DNA from: Hansfordia pulvinata
Taxonomy: Eukaryota; Ascomycota; Sordariomycetes; Xylariales
Reading direction: 5' to 3'
Assembly (NCBI GenBank): GCA_006538405.1
Contig: BJKQ01000002.1
Span: 310,001-374,000, forward strand
DNA length: 64,000 bases
Positions 11,861 through 21,364 of this stretch are shown piece after piece (position 1 is the first letter of the stretch; the number at the start of each line of letters is the position of its first letter). A model generated the notes under the pieces. The model ran no database searches, had not been told where the DNA came from, and saw only the letters and a list, made by a program, of their open reading frames with translations. A program made the translations under genes and the position numbers.

Positions 11861-14800
11861 GGTCCGTCGTCCACCGACAGCAGGTCCGCCGAGAAGACGG
11901 GCCCGGCCAGCTTCAGCGCCCTCTGCGCCGCCCGGGCCGCCGGTCCCGCCTCATCTATCGTCGCGAGGGCGTGCGACTCGAAGCGGTAGGAGCCCTCCAC
12001 CTGCGACAGCACCGTTTGGGTCCACTGCCTGGCGGCTCCGGCTCCGGCTCCGGCTCCGGCTTCGGCTCCGGCTTCGGCTCCGGCTTCGGCTCCGGCCTCG
12101 GCTTCTTCCGGCGGCGTCCACCGCGCCCTCAGCATCGAGTGCCGCGCCACGACGGCGTCCAGGCCGGCGCGGACCTCCTCCACCGCGAACGCCCGCGACA
12201 GGCGCACAAACATGCTCTGGTTGAAGTGCGCCTCCTCCGCGTCGTCCGGGTTGTGCTGCCGCCCGAGCAGGCCGAACTTGCCGGCGTACAGCCGCTGGAC
12301 CGGCGACAGCTGGAAGGCCTGGTCGGGCACCTCCTCCTCTTCGACAGCAGCACCCGCCGCGAGCCTCTTCTTGGTCTCGCCGGCGAGGAGCGGCTTCGCG
12401 CACGCGGCCAGCTCGCCGATGCTCCGGCAGCGCAGCACGTCGCGCACCGAGACGGCCAGGCCCGCGGCCCGGCACTGGCTCATGACCTGCATCGCCGAGA
12501 TGCTGTCGCCGCCCAGGCCCAGGAACGGCTTGTCGAGGGCGACCCGCTCCGCCGACGACGCGTTGAGCACCGCCGCGAACACGCCGCGGATCGTCTTCTC
12601 GGCCTCGGTTAAGCCGCCGCCCTCCGAAACCTCCTCCTCCTCCTCGGCAGTGGTAGCGGTGGTGGGCGATGGCCCCGCGAGCAGCGCGTGGTACGCCTCC
12701 TCGCTCATCCCCGCCAGCCACCGCAGCACCGACTTGCGGTCCAGCTTGGCCGACGCCAGCAGCGGCCACGCCACGACCGCCGCCCACACCGTCGGCACCA
12801 TGTAGCCCGGCACGCGCCCGGCCACGTGCGCGCGGATCTCCGCCACCTGCGGGCCCGCGGCCGGGTCCCGCACGACGGTGGGGGCTGCTGCTGCTGCCCC
12901 TTGCCCGGGCTCCGCCGCCGCCTCCTCCTCCGCAAAGTCCTTCAGGGACACCACGGCGACCAGCTTGTCCTTCAGCGGCCCTTCCCTGGGCAGCAGGACC
13001 GCCGCGTGCTTGACCAGCTCGCTCTGGATGATGGCGTGCTCGATCTCGCCCAGCTCGATGCGCAGGCCTCGCAGTTTGACCTGGGGACCGAGAAACCCAT
13101 GAGCCGTTGACGCGAGTGGAACAGATTGGGGAATTCGTGTGGGGAGGGGGGGGGGGGGGGGGGGGGTTGATGGTTCATTGCACAACATACCTGCGTGTCC
13201 TTCCTCCCGATGATACTGATAGTCATGTCTGGGTTGAACCGGGCCAGGTCGCCCGTCTTGTAGAACCGCCGGCAGTACTCCTCCTCCCGGCCGTACTTGT
13301 TGTTGGTGTTGTCGTCGCCTCGGCACCACGCCGGGGGCCCGATGAACGCCGCCGCCGTCTGCTCCGGGTTGTTCAGGTACCCGCGCGCCAGGATGGGCCC
13401 GGAGATGAGCAGCTCGCCGACGGCGCCCACCGACGCCAGCCGGTCGTGGTCGTCGGCCTCGACCACCCAGCCCAGCCCGCCCACCGCCTTGCCCACGTTG
13501 GCCGGGTCGCTGCCGGGCGTCAGGTGAGGGTCCGCCGCCGCCGCGATGGAGCACTCGGTCGGGCCGTAGCCTAGATCACACGGCAAGTCAGTCAGTCAGT
13601 CAGTCAGTCAGACAGTATACCGGACCATCTTCGGACAGGGAAGTGGCAAGAAACGTAAAAGTGAGTAGGGTCCTATTAACGCACCATTAATCAGCTGCAA
13701 ATGCCCCGCCCAGGTCTCAATGTCGATCTTGTGCAGCGGCTCGCCTCCGAGGATCAGCGTCTGTAAGCCCGGCACCCACTCGGGCCTCATGAGCTTGACC
13801 AGGGACGGCGTCAGGAACGCCCAGGTGATCCGGTACTCGTTGATCAGGTGCGCAGGGCCCTTCATCATCTCGGCGGCGCTCGGGGTGCACACGCAGGCGC
13901 CCGAGACGAGGGACGTCAGGATCTCGAGCACGCTGACGTCGAAGCTGTACGACGCCAGCTGCATGACCCGGCTGCCCGCGCGCAGGTTCGAACCCTCGGC
14001 GTGCTGCAGCGCGCCCGACAGGAAGGCCTGGTGCGGGATCAGGCAGCCCTTGGGCTTGCCCGTGCTGCCCGACGTGAAGATGACGTACAGCAGGCTCTCG
14101 GGCGTCACCCCGGACTCGGGCACCTCTTCTTGGGCGAGTACAGGGGGCAGCCCGTCGAGGAAGCCCTGGTCGACGACGACGGCCTCCAGCCCGACCTCGT
14201 CCCGCCACTCGCCCGCGTGCGCGGCGTCCGTCAGCACGAACGGCGACCCGACCTGCGCCGCGATCTCGCGCCGGCGCGCCGCCGGGTTCGCCGGGTCCAC
14301 GAAGACCATGGCCGCGCCCGCCTTGACCACGCCCACGAGCGCCGCGATCGCCCACCGCGACTTGTCGAAGCACAGGGGCACCATCGTGTCCGGCCCGACC
14401 CCGGCCTCAAGGGACAGCACCAGGTGCCGCGCGATCCGCGTCGACGCCGCGTCCAGCTCCGCGTACGTGAACCCGCCGTCCCACGCGTCCACCGCGGCCG
14501 CCCCCGGCTGCAGCGCCGCGCGGGCCTGGAAGCGCGCGTGCACGCACTCCCTGACGGTGGCGGGGGCCTGAGAGTGGTTGAAGGAGAAGATCTTTTTTTT
14601 TTCCTTTCGTCAGCCTCGGGAGCTCACAAGGTAGGGTAGGGGGGGGGGGGGGGGGGCAAAGTGGGCAATCAATGTGTCTTTTCCCTGAAAAAAAGAACTC
14701 ACCTTATTAATGTCGAAGTCGCTGATCAGAGTAAGAGAACCCAACGGGCTGTCGGTACGCGAGAGAACCAGTTCCAGGACGTGGGCGAACGCGGCGGCCG

Positions 14801-15357
14801 CGCCCTCCGCGTCGAGCTGGCGGGCCGCTTGGGGCGAAGTAGAAGAAGAAGAAGAAGAAGAAGTAGTAGTAGTAGTGGTTGGGGGCCGCACGGCGCACTC
14901 GAGAGCGGAGGCGGTGGTCCTGCACTCGAGCCTGGTCAAGTGAGCGTCCACCGCGTCGTCTCCGTCCGCCGCCGACGAGGCCGAGTCCGCCCCGGCGGCA
15001 TGGAAGACGGTCACGTCGGAGAAGAGCCCATTCTTCGCCGACGAGGAGGGGGGGGAGGAAGTGGAAGTGTTGTTAGCGGAGGGGAGTCATCACTCACCTG
15101 CTGCTCGGCCGACGCGCTCATCCGCCGCAGAATCTCGGCGGCGGTCACGCCCGGGCCGACGACGGCCGAGCCCAGCCACCGGGTCGGGCCCCCGCCGTCG
15201 CGGGGGGTCCCGTACCGGTGGCAGCGGAGGGCGACGTCCTCCTGGCCCTGGTACTGCCAGATCAGGATGGCCCAGGCCGCGTTGACGACGTCGGGGAGGC
15301 CCGCCCGCCGGGTGCGGCAGAACGCTTCCAGGCGGTCCAGGGGCCATGTGCTGGTAA

Positions 15358-15388
<31 letters not shown>

Positions 15389-15430
15389 CATGCTGATGAT
15401 GGGTGCCGTCTGGGGCACAGTGGAGTCCAT
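1..15430 (-). CDS. Multimodular nonribosomal peptide synthetase, four modules seen, 3' end outside window
   Basis: It assembles a peptide from at least four residues by adenylation, thiolation and condensation. About 4,821 codons lie in the window. Order: truncated C-like region, A1-T1-E1, C2-A2-T2, C3-A3-T3, C4-A4 (cut by the edge). The start is the ATG at 15430 in a strong CACCATGG context; an in-frame ATG at 15460 has a poorer context. Predicted introns: 15033-15097, 14592-14702, 13571-13684, 13081-13190, 8044-8217, 7627-7707, 4335-4487 and 2050-2211, all GT..AG with conserved core motifs joined across them. Three single-base losses interrupt the frame (near 9512, 6893 and 3102-3109). Adding one base at each makes all exon phases close exactly. 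A single epimerase in module 1 matches the HTS1/APS1 cyclic-tetrapeptide synthetases (family knowledge). The product is not determined. Many low-complexity inserts (poly-Q, poly-D, poly-A, EAGA repeats) sit in linkers and even inside domains. Confidence 0.93.
3095..6889 (-). other. NRPS module 3: C3-A3-T3
   Basis: C3 begins with IQDLYPCTPLQEGLM and contains HHAVYDGWS (about 6345-6370). A3 contains FTSGSTGKPKG, an atypical CGHWFDMSNAEAFF segment, LYGPAECT after a 153-bp intron (4335-4487), YKSGDLVRLD and KLNGRRIELGD. The intron is a multiple of three without a stop, so it would be read through if not spliced. T3 has FLKKGGDSLRAI with the serine codon at 3339-3341. The pocket read by eye is D-M-A-M-I-G-L-V-C plus K. 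A frame loss in a C run near 6893 separates T2 from C3, and a second in an eight-G run (minus strand, 3102-3109) separates T3 from C4. Confidence 0.86.
6890..10739 (-). other. NRPS module 2: C2-A2-T2
   Basis: C2 starts with DLYPCSPMQQGLI and has NHAIIDGGS instead of HHxxxDG; the second, catalytic His is kept. A frame loss near 9512 falls at the conserved segment just before PLFNSVFSF. A2 has VFTSGTTGKPKP, YGPAETTV (across the 174-bp intron 8044-8217), YKSGDVCRF and, after an 81-bp intron (7627-7707), KINGQRVELDE. T2 has FFQVGGDSVAAMKL with the serine codon at 7064-7066. The A2 pocket read by eye is D-V-S-E-M-G-S-V-T plus K. C2 follows an E domain, so it should be a condensation domain accepting a D-aminoacyl donor (family knowledge). 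Confidence 0.86.
10740..14591 (-). other. NRPS module 1: A1-T1-E1 (activates and epimerises the first residue)
   Basis: A1 carries FTSGSTGKPKG, YGPTE (joined across the 114-bp intron), YKTGDLAR and GRKDTQ, then VKLRGLRIELGE after the 110-bp intron. T1 has LGGDSISAM; the phosphopantetheine serine codon is at 12502-12504 (about residue 843). An epimerisation domain follows: HHAIIDWVSWRI (about 11770-11806), EGHGREPW, DVSETVGWFTTMYPL and SFDYLGQF. All are E-type signatures and not C-type, so the first residue is expected to be D-configured. The binding-pocket residues, aligned by eye to the GrsA positions, are D-V-L-F-I-G-G-I-A plus the invariant K. Two poly-Q tracts lie in or just after the E domain (11824-11860 and 10764-10797). 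Confidence 0.88.
13586..13612. repeat. (CAGT)n tract inside NRPS intron 3
   Basis: About six CAGT units lie within the 13571-13684 intron, near its acceptor. Being intronic, length changes there would not alter the protein. Confidence 0.85.
14592..15430 (-). other. N-terminal truncated condensation-like region of the NRPS
   Basis: The first ~221 residues resemble only the C-terminal half of a C domain. They contain the segment AAWAILIWQYQGQEDVALR, as in the usual 'AWALVL..Y...DDVCFG' stretch, and end with SPLGSLTLISDFDINK, the usual bridge into an A domain. No HHxxxDG motif is present, so it cannot condense by itself. Such remnants are common at the N-terminus of fungal NRPSs. A (TCN) serine run and a threonine/serine run are inserted. 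Exons 15098-15430 and 14703-15032 are joined by a 65-bp intron. Confidence 0.7.
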
Positions 15431-16722
15431 GGTGGAATGGTGTATACGCCCGAGGGTCAATGAAGGGGAGGGGCCAAAGGGACTAACACGGAAGGGAAGG
15501 GAGGAACCGGGAGAGGAGGCGAGGAACCGGGAGAGGAGGCGAGGAAATCAGTGGGCAGACAGAACGACGACAACACAGCATCAGACGGACGGACAGAAGG
15601 TTAGGTGGTAGGGAGGTAAATTTGGAAACGCGAATCGGACGTTGGCGGTTTAATGGGATCCCTCGAGACAGTGGCCCCCCCTCTCCCTCCCTTCCGTCTC
15701 CGCGCGATGGCCCAACCCGTCCTCAGAAGACGCGAGAGCGATTCAGGCACACGCGGGGGCCTATTTTTAGTCGACTGCCCTGCCGGCCTCTGCCGGGGCC
15801 TTCGGGGGCGTCCTCGGTCGGCGCTGCTGGGAGACGGGAGATGGTCGCTTGACCGCAAGCATGCTAGGTCAGCCGTCAGACTCGCCCGTAGGCAAGGCAG
15901 GTCAGGCAGGCCGGCGCTGTCCTCCAGGGGAGAGGCCAGACTCCGGCCGACTATGCGTACGCGTACGAGGACAGGGCGGGCTGCACAGAATCATGCACGA
16001 GTATCGTTCGTGGGGGAGCGACCGAGTTAGCGCTGCTGCTACTGCTTGCTGGGGACCAGGGCGAAGCAAGGCGATCCTGCGGCTCATCAGGGCCTACGCG
16101 GGGACTTCCGCATGGCGACCGGGATGGCCACAACGCGGGAGAGTACCAGACCAGACGGACGGCACCCACTTTGGCACCCGGTGCTGCCCTGCCGCCCTGC
16201 AGGGGCACGAGGGCGCACGAGGGCGCACGAATAGGCTGGGAGACGGGCCGGAGGATTCGTCTCCAATTTTACTAAGTTAAGTGCACTAGCCGGCCGCGAT
16301 ACTCGGAGCTTGACTGATGACGGACCCACAGCGCCTCAGGCCCGGTAGCCCGCCAGGTTGGAGAAGGATTCGCCCGGGCGCAAAACTGGGCCTCCTGGCG
16401 GCAGTAGAGCGTCTCGGTCGACCCCGACGGACGCTCCATCCATCTGCAACAGCACGGCGGCTGACTCCGAGCTGGCTGAGGCCTTCCATCAGGCAGATAG
16501 ATAGGTATGCAGGCAACTCATGGCCAAGGCTAAGGCTAAGGCTAGATCAGTCCCGAAGGAGACAAGTAACGACTCACAAGACCCGAGTTGCCTCCAATCG
16601 ACCAGCCGGCGAGTATAGGTCTCGGAAGTGAGCTCGGAACTTGGGGTTGTGGCAGGGGGTGGCCTTTGTTGTGCTTTGAGGGCTGTCCCGACAGACAATG
16701 TCCATGTTCCAGCCTGGCACCA

Positions 16723-16812
16723 TCTGCTGGTACTGTCAGCATCTGCTGGTACTGTCAGCATCTGCTGGTGCTGTCAGCATCTGCTGGTGCTGTCAGCATC
16801 TGCTGGTTCTGG
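16723..16812. repeat. 19-bp tandem repeat, four copies plus a partial
   Basis: The unit ATCTGCTGGTACTGTCAGC recurs at 16723, 16742, 16761 and 16780, with a partial copy at 16799. Later copies have GTGCTG in place of GTACTG. It is a minisatellite in the NRPS/oxygenase intergenic region. Copies are directly adjacent without spacers, so it is not a CRISPR array. Confidence 0.92.
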
Positions 16813-18007
16813 GAGGTGGGAGATTTGATGACTGATTGATCCAATGCCGCCCTCGTTTCTCGGCTCTGGAGCGGACGTTGGGCTCTGTTGTAGCTGCTGC
16901 TCGGTCTGTGATCCGGCTCGGGGGTTCATGTCGACTCGACGGGCACAAGTCGGGCGGCTTGTGTTCTTCTCCGGCGACAGCGAGGAACGGCGAAGGCATT
17001 TCTTATCAATGGCCCGGTTCCTTTGGATCTTGTACTCGCAAATACGAGTCTCTTCTCTAGCCATCCGCAGGAGACTGATTTCCGGGAACCTGGCGCCCCG
17101 GCTGAAGAGGTCCAGGCGCCAGCGTGTGAGGCGATCAAGGCGACACCGCGGAGGAGTCTGTAAATAGAACATGGGTGTATGGAACAAGGAGACCGGGGCT
17201 GAAGCAAGCTCTGCATTCCGGTTGTGTACCTAAGGTAGGGTTGGGAACCTGTGTAGGTACTCGTACGTACATCCATTGTTGGTCTCTGTTTCGACTCCAT
17301 CTCGGACCGGCTGCGAGTTGCCGAGCCAGCCAGTCAGTGAGAAAGGCTGCGGTCGTTCGTACGAATGCCAGTCATAAGGCTCTCCTCGCCCACCCGGGTC
17401 GGGCCCACCCCAAAAGGGCCGTCCCTTTTTCGTCCGGTTGCTGGTATCCTTAAAATCACGGTCGACGTCTCCCTGGGTGGCCTTATCGACACGCCCCCTC
17501 CAGCGTCCTGTCCGCTAGTTGAACGCCTTGCCGTATAGAGTAGCTGCGCTAGGCTTTCCGGCTTGCTGATTGGACGTCTGAATTGGCAGGCGACCTCAGG
17601 GCGAAGAGTACGTATCTCCCCACCTAGTCCCACTGGAGGTACGTAGGTACCTTTCGGCCAGCTCAGGGGTCACAGAAGATCGTCGTCAGCCTGGCTCTCA
17701 GCCACCACCCTCCATTCCCCCTCTCCCGGCCGCCCACTTGGGAACTTCCCATATCGGGAGGGGGCTATAGCTCGACGTGGCCTGCGTCCTTCCCGCATCC
17801 AGTAGCCCATCCTGCGCACCGCCCTCCCCTCGCCTGGGAATCCCGGATCGCGCGCGTGCGCCGGGTCGTAGGCTCGAAAGCAGAGCGTCTGACTGATCTG
17901 GAGGGAAGAATCTGGAGGGAAGAGTCTGGAGGGGGGAAGGAATCTCTGCCGCGGGCCAGAACGACACGGGTGATGGGGTCGCGTCGGATGGTGGCATGCA
18001 CGAGACA

Positions 18008-18014
18008 TATATAA
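18008..18014 (+). promoter_or_regulatory. TATA-like box upstream of the oxygenase gene
   Basis: TATATAA lies about 165 bp upstream of the ATG at 18180, followed by a pyrimidine-rich leader (18070-18175) typical of fungal 5' UTRs. Position and sequence fit a core promoter; no transcript evidence is available. Confidence 0.45.
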
Positions 18015-18179
18015 CCACAGGCGATTTCCTGGGCTGGACAGTATCCTCCGGTTGACCAGATTCCCTGACTTCGACAAAGCCTTTCTTTGCTTTCTTCTTA
18101 TCCCTTGTTTTTTTCCTTCTGTGCCTATCCTTATTCTTGATATTCCCCGCTATAATTTCTACTCTACCCTAGAGCAACC

Positions 18180-19464
18180 ATGTCTGCCGCCCAGGCCTTC
18201 TACAACCTGCCCCGGGAGGTCCCCGCGAGCAAGGCCGCCGCCGCCGCCGCCGCCGTCCCGGAGACGTCGTCGGCAGGGGCCAGCGCCCCCGCCGGCCGGG
18301 ACGCCCCCCCGGCGCCGCCCAGGTACAGCCTGCAGACCAACTGGTCCACCTTTGAGGACCAGGCTATGACGAGCGAGACCCTGCGCAAGCTCTTCATGAA
18401 CGAGATCCCGCTGATCCGCGAGGAGGGCTTCCTCACCCGGGGCGAGGCCCAGAAGATGCTCGAGTGCGTCAAGACGCAGCAGATGGTGCGTTGCTTGCAA
18501 CATACATGATGATGATGATGATGATGATGATGAAGCCAGCTTGCAAACGAGGGCTCGTAAACTGACCTTGCGCGCAGTGGGACTACGATCTGGAGAACAC
18601 CTGGCCCCGACTGAGGGCCATTGGGATCACGCATTTCGACTACATCAACGGTCCGCCCCCCTCCCTCCCTCCCTCCCTCCCTCCCTCCTTCTCTTCATAT
18701 TTCTCTCTGCTCTCCCCGGGGGGCATCCGCTGACAGGACGATTAGACCAGGACCGGTACCTCTCGCAGGTCGAGGCGGCGCGCGACCTGCAGAACATGTG
18801 GAAGGCCGAGGCGGGCGTCGACATTGTCGGGCGCATCGCGGAGCGGCTGGAGCGCGTCAGCGGGATCCGGACGCGGGTGGCGCGTGAGGGCGACCGCGAG
18901 TACTTTGCGGGCCTCGTGCGCGCGTCCGACAAGGGCATGGCCGTCCACGCCGACTGGGCTCCCTATGTGTGTTTTTCCCTTTTTCTTTTCTTTACTCTTT
19001 TCTGATCTCCTCCTTTCCTTCTCCTCCTCTTGCCCTCCTGCCGGTGCGTCCACGTCCTCTCCAGCTAACCATCCTTTTCCCTTCCCCCCCAGGAAACATC
19101 CCACTGGTCCGTCGGCGCCGTGCAGGGCCAGCTGAGCTGGAACATCCTGCTCAACAGCGTGCCGGGGGGCGAGACGCTCATCTACGACCGCCAATGGCGC
19201 GCCCCCGACGACGACCTGGCCTACCGCAAGACGCAGCCCTCGGACACGTACCACAAGCGGATGCTGCAAGGGCGCTCGTTCAAGGTCATGGAGCCCGTCC
19301 AGGGCGACCTGACCATGTTCTGCCCCCGCAACTTCCACGAGGTCATGGCCTGCGACACGTGGGCCGACAAGCCCGTCGCCGACCTGCGCTTCAGCATCAG
19401 CAGCTTCGTCGGCTTCGTGCCGGGCGACGGCGAGAGGCCCGACGAGCTGGTTCTCTGGTCTTAG
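18180..19464 (+). CDS. Non-heme Fe(II)/2-oxoglutarate-dependent oxygenase
   Basis: Likely hydroxylates or desaturates a small-molecule or peptide substrate using Fe(II), O2 and 2-oxoglutarate. Exons 18180-18485, 18578-18650, 18746-18966 and 19093-19464 give 323 residues; all junctions are GT..AG and all phases close. The 2-His-1-carboxylate triad is visible: HADWAPY (H194, D196) and NFHEVMA (H282), with R299 in DLRFSIS as the probable 2OG-binding Arg. The first ~60 residues are Ala/Pro-rich and poorly conserved in character. Intron 1 holds an ATG trinucleotide repeat and intron 2 a (CTCC)n run. It is divergent from the NRPS with a 2.7-kb spacer, so a role as a tailoring enzyme, or in modifying an amino-acid precursor, is likely but inferred. 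The substrate cannot be told from sequence. Confidence 0.87.
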
Positions 19465-20374
19465 GGGGGGGGGGTTTGTGATGGGGTTCCTCAATCATGT
19501 TATTTTTTTCTTCTTTCTTTCTTTCTTCTAACTTGATTCTTTCTGGATCATCGGGTCGGCGTTTGTGGAGCGGAGCGAATCGGACCATGTGGGACCAACA
19601 TCATGCCATACCCCCATATTCCTGTATTACTTGTCCTTCCTTCCAGCAGGCAATTCTAGGCACAAAGGTACGGCATCGGGGTACTCTCCTGTTCATCATA
19701 AGCAGGCTGTATATACGAATAATCAAGACGCGTTGACGCGGTCGCTCTATCTGACGCTTGCGGATTTCTGTTCAGCAACGCAGCTGTGGTCCCAGGAGGC
19801 CATCCTTTTGCTCCATGATACCCAGACTTAACAGCATGGAAGGCAGGATGCGCAATCGCTGGGCATTCGGTAGTCGAGGCTTGACAGGTAGGATCACCCA
19901 GGACAATAGGGCCAGAACGCGGGGTGCCTTGCCGAGGGGAGACCTTGGCACGGGACTCGCCGAGCGTGGGATTCCACTCTGGCCGACTCGGAAAGGATTG
20001 CAGGGTAGGGCGAGAGACGCCCTGACACTGGACAATATCTTTGTGCTCTTTCACTGTGGTCCCAGTGAGCCGCGGCTTCATGGGCGGCAGTCTTGACCCC
20101 CTGCAAGCCTTTATTGCATTGATTTAACAAGACTTGTGTGGATAGTGCGCGGCCTTTCCATGGTGACAGTCTTAAGCGGGCCACGACACGAGCTGGCGAG
20201 CCTCGCATTGAGAGATCGGTGATTAAGTCTCTCGCCGAGGCGGGAAGTATTCAATTGCAATATGTTGTCGAATAAACATTCACGTAGGTGCGTATATACA
20301 CAAGACACGATCGCATGAGCAGACACAGAGCACTCCCACTCCAACTCCAACTCCCACTCTCTCACTCTCCCCCC
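19465..20374. other. Convergent intergenic region
   Basis: About 0.9 kb between the 3' ends of the oxygenase and the NTF2-like gene. No coding potential or structured repeat was recognised; it should hold the two 3' UTRs. Confidence 0.55.
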
Positions 20375-21364
20375 TCAAGCGCGAACCCCAAAGTTGGCAG
20401 ACCCCGCGATAACCCACCTCCCCTCCTTCCGCACAAGCGTGAACAGCCTCACGCCGCCGTACACGGCCCGGCCCCCGACACGGTCCGTGTACGGCGCCCA
20501 CATCATCCCCACGCCGCCGCCGGTCTGCGGGACCACCACGGAGCGCGTCTCCGCGTCCCGCACCTCGCTCGTGAGCTGGGCCCCCGAAGAAGACCCTCCG
20601 TCCGCAGCGGCGACGGCCGCCGCGCCCGCCCGCAGCTCCGCGACCGCCTCCTCGGCCGTCTGGCACGTAGCCCCGCCGCCGCCGCCGCCGTCCAGCGGCG
20701 CCACCTCGACGTTGACGGCGCCGGGGAGGAAGTGCGCCGCCAGCGGCCCACCCTGGCCCCAGCCGCAGCCGTCCGACGACGACGACGACGCTTGTGCCTC
20801 TTCTTCCGCGCTGCCGTTGGCGCAGTAGGCCGTCAGCGCCTCGACGGGGGCCGCGAACCCGGGCGGCGGCACCGAGGCGATACCGCTGCCGCCGCTCCCG
20901 TCGGGGGACGCGTGCTGCGTCGCGGCGATACTGGCAATCTTCCACTCCCCCGCACCGCCACCCCCACCGTCCCCGGATGAGGAGGAGGAGGAAGAGGGCG
21001 TCGTCCTGACCAGCCCGAAGAAGCCGGCCCCGCCGACCTCCCCGCCTTCCGCGTCGACCCGGGTCCGGAAGCCCGCCGACACGGCGGCAAGCGCGCTACT
21101 GCTGCTGCTACCACCCCCACTGCCCTCTCCGGTGGTCGTGACCCAGGCCTCGGGGGACTCGGCGAGGGCGTACTCGGCGTCGTCGAGCCAAAAGCCGTCG
21201 AGGTCGTCGAGCCGCCGCTCGATCAGCCCCAGCTCCGGGTGCGCGTACACGAAGCCGCCCCCGGGCACGAGGAGGTCCCGGGGGAACGGCGCCCGGGTGT
21301 GGGAGACCGAGGCCAGGTACCGCCTCACGGTCTCGATGGCGGCGGCCTTGTCTTCGGCGGACAT
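20375..21364 (-). CDS. Tandem NTF2/SnoaL-like fold protein (two halves), function unknown
   Basis: Intronless, 329 residues, ATG at 21364. No signal peptide or membrane segment. Two halves end in a similar beta pattern: residues 113-147 (AGFFGLVR, then EWKIASIAATQ) and 285-327 (VGMMWAPYTDRV, GGVRLFTLVR, GRWVIAGSANFGV). Each resembles the C-terminal strands of an NTF2-like (SnoaL/DUF4440-type) cone fold, so I read it as an internal duplication. Ser/Gly/Ala-rich low-complexity inserts (81-92, 122-139, 185-202, 224-231) sit in presumed loops. Stand-alone NTF2-like proteins in fungal clusters act as cyclases, isomerases or hydratases (family knowledge), but no catalytic residue can be assigned here. 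It lies 0.9 kb from the oxygenase and in the opposite orientation. It could also be an unrelated hypothetical protein. Confidence 0.72.
   Translation of the reverse strand: MSAEDKAAAIETVRRYLASVSHTRAPFPRDLLVPGGGFVYAHPELGLIERRLDDLDGFWLDDAEYALAESPEAWVTTTGEGSGGGSSSSSALAAVSAGFRTRVDAEGGEVGGAGFFGLVRTTPSSSSSSSGDGGGGGAGEWKIASIAATQHASPDGSGGSGIASVPPPGFAAPVEALTAYCANGSAEEEAQASSSSSDGCGWGQGGPLAAHFLPGAVNVEVAPLDGGGGGGATCQTAEEAVAELRAGAAAVAAADGGSSSGAQLTSEVRDAETRSVVVPQTGGGVGMMWAPYTDRVGGRAVYGGVRLFTLVRKEGRWVIAGSANFGVRA

Larger units (their letters stand above)
15431..18179. other. Divergent intergenic region between NRPS and oxygenase
   Basis: 2.7 kb without a convincing gene. It must hold the promoters of both divergent genes. 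It contains a duplicated ~20-bp GA-rich unit (about 15503-15545), a 19-bp tandem array (16723-16812) and a TATA-like box near its right end. Reading frames in it are short, lack fungal codon bias and show no domain. Confidence 0.6.

Noticed and set aside
10750..12612. Plus-strand frame opposite the T1/E1 region
   Set aside because: Antisense shadow with Leu/Val/Arg bias; the minus strand has all epimerase signatures.
13985..14005. GGTTCGAACC as a tRNA T-loop
   Set aside because: Lies inside the conserved A1 domain and no acceptor or anticodon stem can be folded around it.
16723..16812. CRISPR-like array
   Set aside because: Units are head-to-tail without spacers, and the organism is eukaryotic.
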